Positions 60,435-64,000 of a stretch of DNA of 64,000 bases are shown here, one piece after another; positions within the stretch are counted from its first letter, which is position 1, and every line of letters begins with the position of its first letter. Origin of the DNA: Desulfosudis oleivorans (lineage in GTDB: Bacteria > Desulfobacterota > Desulfobacteria > Desulfobacterales > SURF-7). The stretch is from contig DYJD01000014.1 of the NCBI GenBank assembly GCA_020723325.1, forward strand, positions 111,481 through 175,480, written 5' to 3'. The position numbers were made by a program, and so were the translations under genes. Under the pieces are notes generated by a model. That model saw nothing but the letters and a program-made list of their open reading frames with translations. It did not search any database and was not told the DNA's origin.

Positions 60435-60539
60435 ATGATAGGGACGGCGAAAGCGAATAATCTGAAGCCGTACGAATATATTCGATTTCTGTTTGATAAG
60501 TTACCGCTTGCACAAACTGAAGGTTGCTATGGGTTATAG
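60435..60539 (+). pseudogene. IS66-family transposase C-terminal remnant
   Basis: Thirty-four codons read 'GTAKANNLKPYEYIRFLFDK' and 'LPLAQTEGCYGL' before TAG. This is the conserved IS66 TnpC ending ('ETAKANGLEPY.YL..L...LP'). The rest of the gene is missing. With the neighbouring remnant it shows repeated IS decay after gyrB. Confidence 0.7.
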
Positions 60540-60559
60540 ATTTTGATAGAAAATGAAAT

Positions 60560-60697
60560 ATGAACAAACAAAATCTGATTGAAATGCTGAAACGAATTCT
60601 CAATACCGAGAATAATATCGATTTTTTAGAAAAATTGAGCCAAACCGAACTCGAAACCCTGATTGCTTCCATTCGAAATCGAATAGATCAACAATGA
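60560..60697 (+). CDS. Small helical protein, unknown
   Basis: A 45-codon open frame from ATG 60560, 'MNKQNLIEMLKRILNTENNI' then 'DFLEKLSQTELETLIASIRN' and a short tail. It is strongly amphipathic and helical and would fit a conserved small protein. No clear ribosome site precedes it, and it borders IS remnants. It may be a passenger of a lost element. I do not recognise it. Confidence 0.4.
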   Translation: MNKQNLIEMLKRILNTENNIDFLEKLSQTELETLIASIRNRIDQQ

Positions 60698-60743
60698 TTT
60701 CGTCATTCATGCAAACATGAATGCGTTTCAAAATCTGAAATCA

Positions 60744-62276
60744 TCAATTTGAGGTTTGAGGCATGGGTTTCTCTATTACAAGGTCCAACATTCGGGCCGG
60801 AAGTTCAGGTTTGCAGGTAAGTGCGCGCTTGCGGAAAGGGCTGTAGAGCAGCCTTAAAATATCAGATATTTTCATATATCGACCAAAGGAACGCAGCAGT
60901 TTAAAAGTTTGAAGAGGACGGCCGAAGATTCGCCTCGCAAAAAGCAAGCCGTAGCCCCGCATCCTTGTTTGGTTGACAATTTCACTCGGCAGTATGGTCG
61001 GATCGATATCGCTGCACTTGAACCACTTGTTCCAATCGCGTTCATCGTCGATGATTCCACGATCAACATATTCCCGCCATAACGGAGTCCCTCGATAGAC
61101 ACACAAACGATTAAAGCCGAAAGTATCGAGCTTCAACCGGGCCGCGAAGCGAAAACTTTCCAAGATATCCGGGATGGTTTCACCCGGTGTGCCAATCAGA
61201 AAAAAACCATGGGTTCTTTCAATCCCATGTTGTTTTGCCGCACTGACGGCGTGCTCGATCTGTTCCAGGGTTTGATTCTTTTTCAGGCGGTCTAAAACTT
61301 TTTGTGTGCCGGCTTCGATGCCGTATGCCAAAAAGGTGCAGTTGGCTTTACTCATTATCGGTAGTTGATCTATGCCGACCGAATCAACGCGACCTTCACA
61401 ACCCCAGTGAAAATGTAGCCCACGTTCTATTATGCCGTTGCATATCTCCGTGATGCGTTTGCGCTTCATTAAAAAATGGTCGTCCGTAAAATAAATCGAA
61501 CGATACCCGGCATCATCGAGTTGTTGCAATTCTCCGAGAATATGCTGGGAAGATCGGCTGCGCCACTTGTAATTGAACAAAGAAGGAATATCGCAATAGA
61601 TACATTGATACGGACACCCCCTGGAAGTTTGCACCGTACAAAATTTTTTTAAAGAAAGCACGGCCGGGACATCAAGGGGTAAAGATTCGATATAATCAAT
61701 CGGCAGGGTGCTGCGATCCGGATAGGGAAACTGATCCAGATCCCACTCGAGGGGACGAGGTGGATTATGAACAATTTCGTCTCCATTTCGCCAAACCAAT
61801 CCAGCCACCTCTCCGGGATTATCTATGTTTTCCAGGTAGTCCGGTAACAGTTTCTCGCCTTCTCCGACACCGATGCAGTCGGCCTGCAAACAATCTTTCA
61901 AGATTTGATCCGCATTCAAGGAGGCAAAAACCCCCCCGAGGATGATCGGAATTTTCGGACTTGCGAATTTCAGTTTTTCAGCCAGCTTTTTGGTTGCAGG
62001 ATAGGTGGTTGTTGAAAGGAACGAAAGGGCGACGACATCCGGTTTTTCTTCTTTAACTGCCTGTGCAATATGCTCCGCCTTCATGCGCGGGTGACAAGTG
62101 TCAAACATTCTCACCCGATGTCCATGCCGACGCACAATCGGGGCGAGGGTTTCGATTCCCAGGGGGGGGAAAGCCATCACCTTTACGCGGTCCTCCCCGG
62201 TCTCTGGGCCACATAGTTCCGCTGGAAGCATTTGATAATAGTTTTCGTCCCGTACGTATACCATGAATACATTCAT
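60744..62276 (-). CDS. B12-binding radical SAM protein
   Basis: A 510-aa protein: an N-terminal B12-binding-like domain ('GVGEGEKLLPDYL'), radical SAM cysteines in 'SRGCPYQCIYCD' and SAM strands 'FFLIGTPGETIPDIL'. The tail 'FARRIFGRPLQTF' is typical of methyltransferase-like B12 radical SAM enzymes. AAAGGA precedes the ATG. Relatives include hopanoid, lipid and tetrapyrrole modifying enzymes, but no pathway genes are present. It is a singleton, like those at 19022 and 38284. Confidence 0.8.
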   Translation of the reverse strand: MNVFMVYVRDENYYQMLPAELCGPETGEDRVKVMAFPPLGIETLAPIVRRHGHRVRMFDTCHPRMKAEHIAQAVKEEKPDVVALSFLSTTTYPATKKLAEKLKFASPKIPIILGGVFASLNADQILKDCLQADCIGVGEGEKLLPDYLENIDNPGEVAGLVWRNGDEIVHNPPRPLEWDLDQFPYPDRSTLPIDYIESLPLDVPAVLSLKKFCTVQTSRGCPYQCIYCDIPSLFNYKWRSRSSQHILGELQQLDDAGYRSIYFTDDHFLMKRKRITEICNGIIERGLHFHWGCEGRVDSVGIDQLPIMSKANCTFLAYGIEAGTQKVLDRLKKNQTLEQIEHAVSAAKQHGIERTHGFFLIGTPGETIPDILESFRFAARLKLDTFGFNRLCVYRGTPLWREYVDRGIIDDERDWNKWFKCSDIDPTILPSEIVNQTRMRGYGLLFARRIFGRPLQTFKLLRSFGRYMKISDILRLLYSPFRKRALTCKPELPARMLDLVIEKPMPQTSN

Positions 62277-62426
62277 GAAGAAATCCTTTGGAATTTAGAA
62301 GAAAGCGTTGATGTCAAATAAAGGGGATCGTAAACGAATTTAGAAAATAGTGACAGTGTTAATTTGGTTTTTACAAAAATTTTACACGTCCGATGGGTAA
62401 TTTCTGAAAAAAAATGAAGAATTCGC

Positions 62427-62454
62427 TTGCTATCAGACAATAAAATGTTATTAT
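62427..62454 (+). promoter_or_regulatory. Candidate promoter of the cold-shock gene
   Basis: TTGCTA (62427-62432), a 16-nt spacer and TATTAT (62449-62454). If used, the mRNA would have a leader of about 120 nt, as known for csp genes, whose leaders fold in a temperature-dependent way. The leader's fold was not tested. Confidence 0.35.
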
Positions 62455-62579
62455 CCATTCATCAACTCGGCCCAGCCTTGCTTGGCGGGGCGATTTTCTT
62501 CTGAAGGAACAATCCATTCTTTTACATGGCATCCTCCAGTTTAAGATTTTGAGAATTTCTGAGAAAGGAGGGTGTAATC

Positions 62580-62780
62580 ATGATTAAAGGAACTGTTAAG
62601 TGGTTTAATGGCCAAAAAGGGTTCGGATTCATTGAGCAGGAAAACGGGCCGGATGTATTTGTTCATCATTCGGCTATTAATACGAGCGGCTATAGAAGTC
62701 TCAATGAAGGCGATAGGGTTACCTTTGACATTGAGCAAGGGAAAAAAGGCCCGGCTGCAACCAATGTCACTGTAAGCTAA
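62580..62780 (+). CDS. csp: Cold-shock domain protein
   Basis: A 66-aa protein with both RNA-binding motifs, RNP1 'KGFGFIE' and RNP2 'VFVHHSAI', and the family start '[14 protein letters not shown]'. AAAGGAGG lies before the ATG. It is an RNA chaperone that acts by melting secondary structure. A strong terminator follows it. Confidence 0.97.
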   Translation: MIKGTVKWFNGQKGFGFIEQENGPDVFVHHSAINTSGYRSLNEGDRVTFDIEQGKKGPAATNVTVS

Positions 62781-62799
62781 ATTTCCGTTACTGAAAAAG

Positions 62800-62837
62800 G
62801 GCATCCTTTTGCTATTGCGAAAGGATGCCTTTTTTTT
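62800..62837 (+). terminator. Rho-independent terminator after csp
   Basis: GGCATCCTTT (62800-62809) pairs with AAAGGATGCC (62820-62829), with a 10-nt loop, followed by eight T. It lies 19 nt after the csp stop. Confidence 0.9.
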
Positions 62838-62948
62838 CGGCTGAAATGATCTTTTAATAAATTTTTTCTATCTCAGAAAATAAGGATAGTGAAACTATAG
62901 CGGATTAGATCTATTCCTTCGGAGAGACTTAATCGGATCGAGGGCAAC

Positions 62949-63203
62949 ATGGAACAACCAAAAATAGAATTCGAGGTGGGACAAAAATATACGAACGAAA
63001 AAGGCAATTTTACGGTCGTGTCCATTAAAGAAGACCAAATGATCATTGAGTTTGAAGATGGTGAACAGATCAGCAGCGATGTCGCTTTTCAGCTTCGGAT
63101 TCAGGAGCGTCGCTGGTTGGAGAAGATGCTGCAGGAAAAAAAGAAGAACTCACCGGCAAAAAAATCCGGACGCAAGACCCCTGTTGCGTCCAAATTGAAG
63201 TAA
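62949..63203 (+). CDS. Small basic hypothetical protein
   Basis: An 84-aa protein: a beta-rich N-terminal part ('FEVGQKYTNEKGNFTVVSIK'), a central helix and a Lys-rich tail ('KKKNSPAKKSGRKT'). GAGGG lies before the ATG. The beta part has the look of a small SH3/KOW-like barrel and the tail suggests nucleic acid binding, both inferred. It is not a family I can name. Confidence 0.65.
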   Translation: MEQPKIEFEVGQKYTNEKGNFTVVSIKEDQMIIEFEDGEQISSDVAFQLRIQERRWLEKMLQEKKKNSPAKKSGRKTPVASKLK

Positions 63204-63275
63204 ACTGTAGGTCAGCCCGCCTGTTTTGTTGCGATGGTGACGGGCATTGGTAATGATAACTGAAACAGGTTCGGT

Positions 63276-64000
63276 TTATTCCTGGCTTACACCGAAAAGT
63301 TCTTGCAGGTGAAGAATCGGAACAACTAATACATTCGTTTGTTGTTGTTTATTATCTCCGGTATAAACAAGACTGCTGCCTTTTGAAATCTCATTCGGAA
63401 ATACCTTTGCGTTGTGACGCAGTCCTTTGAAGTATTCTCTGGTAACTGTCATGCTTGGCTTAATCTCTATGGGAAAGATGTCAGCGCCATTGACGAGGAG
63501 GAGGTCGACCTCGCTGCCCTTGCTGTCACTGTTATTATAGAGATTGCTAATTTTGCCTTGATTAAACCGGTATTTCAAGCCCTCAACGATCACCATATTT
63601 TCAAAAAGATTACCCCGCAACGGATCACGCGATACCTGAAACGCATTTTCGATGCCCAGCAGAAAAGCGGCCACCCCCACATCATAAAAATAGAGCATGG
63701 GTGATTTGACTAGGCGTTTGGATATATCTTTGTAATATAGCTGCAACAGAAAAATGATATGGCTTGCCTCAAGAATCGAAATCCAGTTGCCGGCGGTTGT
63801 GTGGGAAATACCCGTATCACTGGCCAGACTGTTAATATTCAACAGTTGCCCGGTGTGTCCGGCGCAAAATTTGATAAACCGATGAAACAGATTTAAATCC
63901 TTGTAATCAGTTCCGAGGGTGCGCAGGCTGTCATCTGTGGGCAATGGGTCGCCCATTAAAGGGCGAGTCAAGTGAAAAAACACCTCTCCTATCGAAAAAA
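63276..64000 (-). pseudogene. Truncated DUF4143-family ATPase
   Basis: The minus-strand frame is still open at the right edge. From 'RTLGTDYKDLNLFHRFIKFC' onward it is a normal DUF4143 C-terminal half: helix-turn-helix 'SDTGISHTTAGNW', 'SPMLYFYDVGVAAFLLGI', and the nuclease-like 'GSEVDLLL ... FPIEIK'. The 30 residues before this do not match the usual 'YxxTYxERDVR' lead-in, and no other frame restores it. The ATPase N-terminus is therefore probably lost. A ribosome-like AGGAGAG precedes a GTG at 63983, so a short product is not excluded. A second, more decayed DUF4143 tail lies at 18570. Confidence 0.6.

Overview
This window looks like chromosomal DNA from an anaerobic, Gram-negative bacterium of the Desulfobacterota (the former Deltaproteobacteria, Desulfobacteraceae-like). 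That is an inference from gene content. The evidence is LpxC and a heptose pathway (lipopolysaccharide), NtrY/NtrX with sigma-54 regulation, a DUF4390-ntrY-ntrX-rsmD-coaD gene string, a LysR regulator of the type linked to selenium metabolism, five radical SAM enzymes (three of the B12-binding type), and GldG/DUF4340-type ABC genes. The left 18 kb is visibly GC-richer than the right side, and 52-60 kb is markedly AT-rich.

Layout, left to right. 0-6 kb: a four-gene ABC exporter operon of the gliding/auxiliary type (minus strand), then a periplasmic HtrA/DegP protease. 6-9.2 kb: a repeat cluster, a 32-aa ribosomal protein THX gene, a HAD phosphatase, an ExeA-like ATPase and a PflX-type radical SAM protein. 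9.2-13.4 kb: GDP-heptose genes (gmhA, hddC, an SDR epimerase, hddA) and a lytic transglycosylase. 13.5-18.3 kb: a DNA-processing locus in which an EndoQ-UvrD fusion protein is divergent from two coupled genes that read as the N- and C-terminal halves of RdgC. 18.4-22.7 kb: an accessory patch with hsdR, DUF4143 and gapA remnants around a B12 radical SAM gene, a RAYT-type transposase and a PIN-toxin pair.

22.8-43 kb is mostly housekeeping: YifB/ComM, lpxC, ntrYX, rsmD, coaD, pcm, 5-formyl-THF cyclo-ligase, serS, thrC, a TPR lipoprotein, mtnA, two more radical SAM proteins, tag and a NifA-like activator. 43-50.4 kb holds PhoH, a lone FliN, DksA and the nitrogen-control block glnD-glnB-glnA. This block starts at a near-perfect sigma-54 promoter and ends at a strong terminator. 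50.4-54.3 kb holds a FAD oxidoreductase with a ferredoxin-type reductase, and an RlmI-like methyltransferase. 54.5-60 kb holds an OmpA-family protein, a probable replication origin (AT-rich, DnaA boxes), dnaN and gyrB. 60-64 kb holds IS remnants, a third B12 radical SAM gene, a cold-shock protein with a terminator, a small unknown protein and a truncated DUF4143 gene.

The observations most worth a second look are the split RdgC, the EndoQ-UvrD fusion opposite it, the gapA tail fused antisense to the end of a radical SAM gene, the candidate oriC without dnaA beside it, and an NtrX whose GAFTGA loop reads GAIPGA. All family assignments were made by reading the translated sequence; no database search was run.
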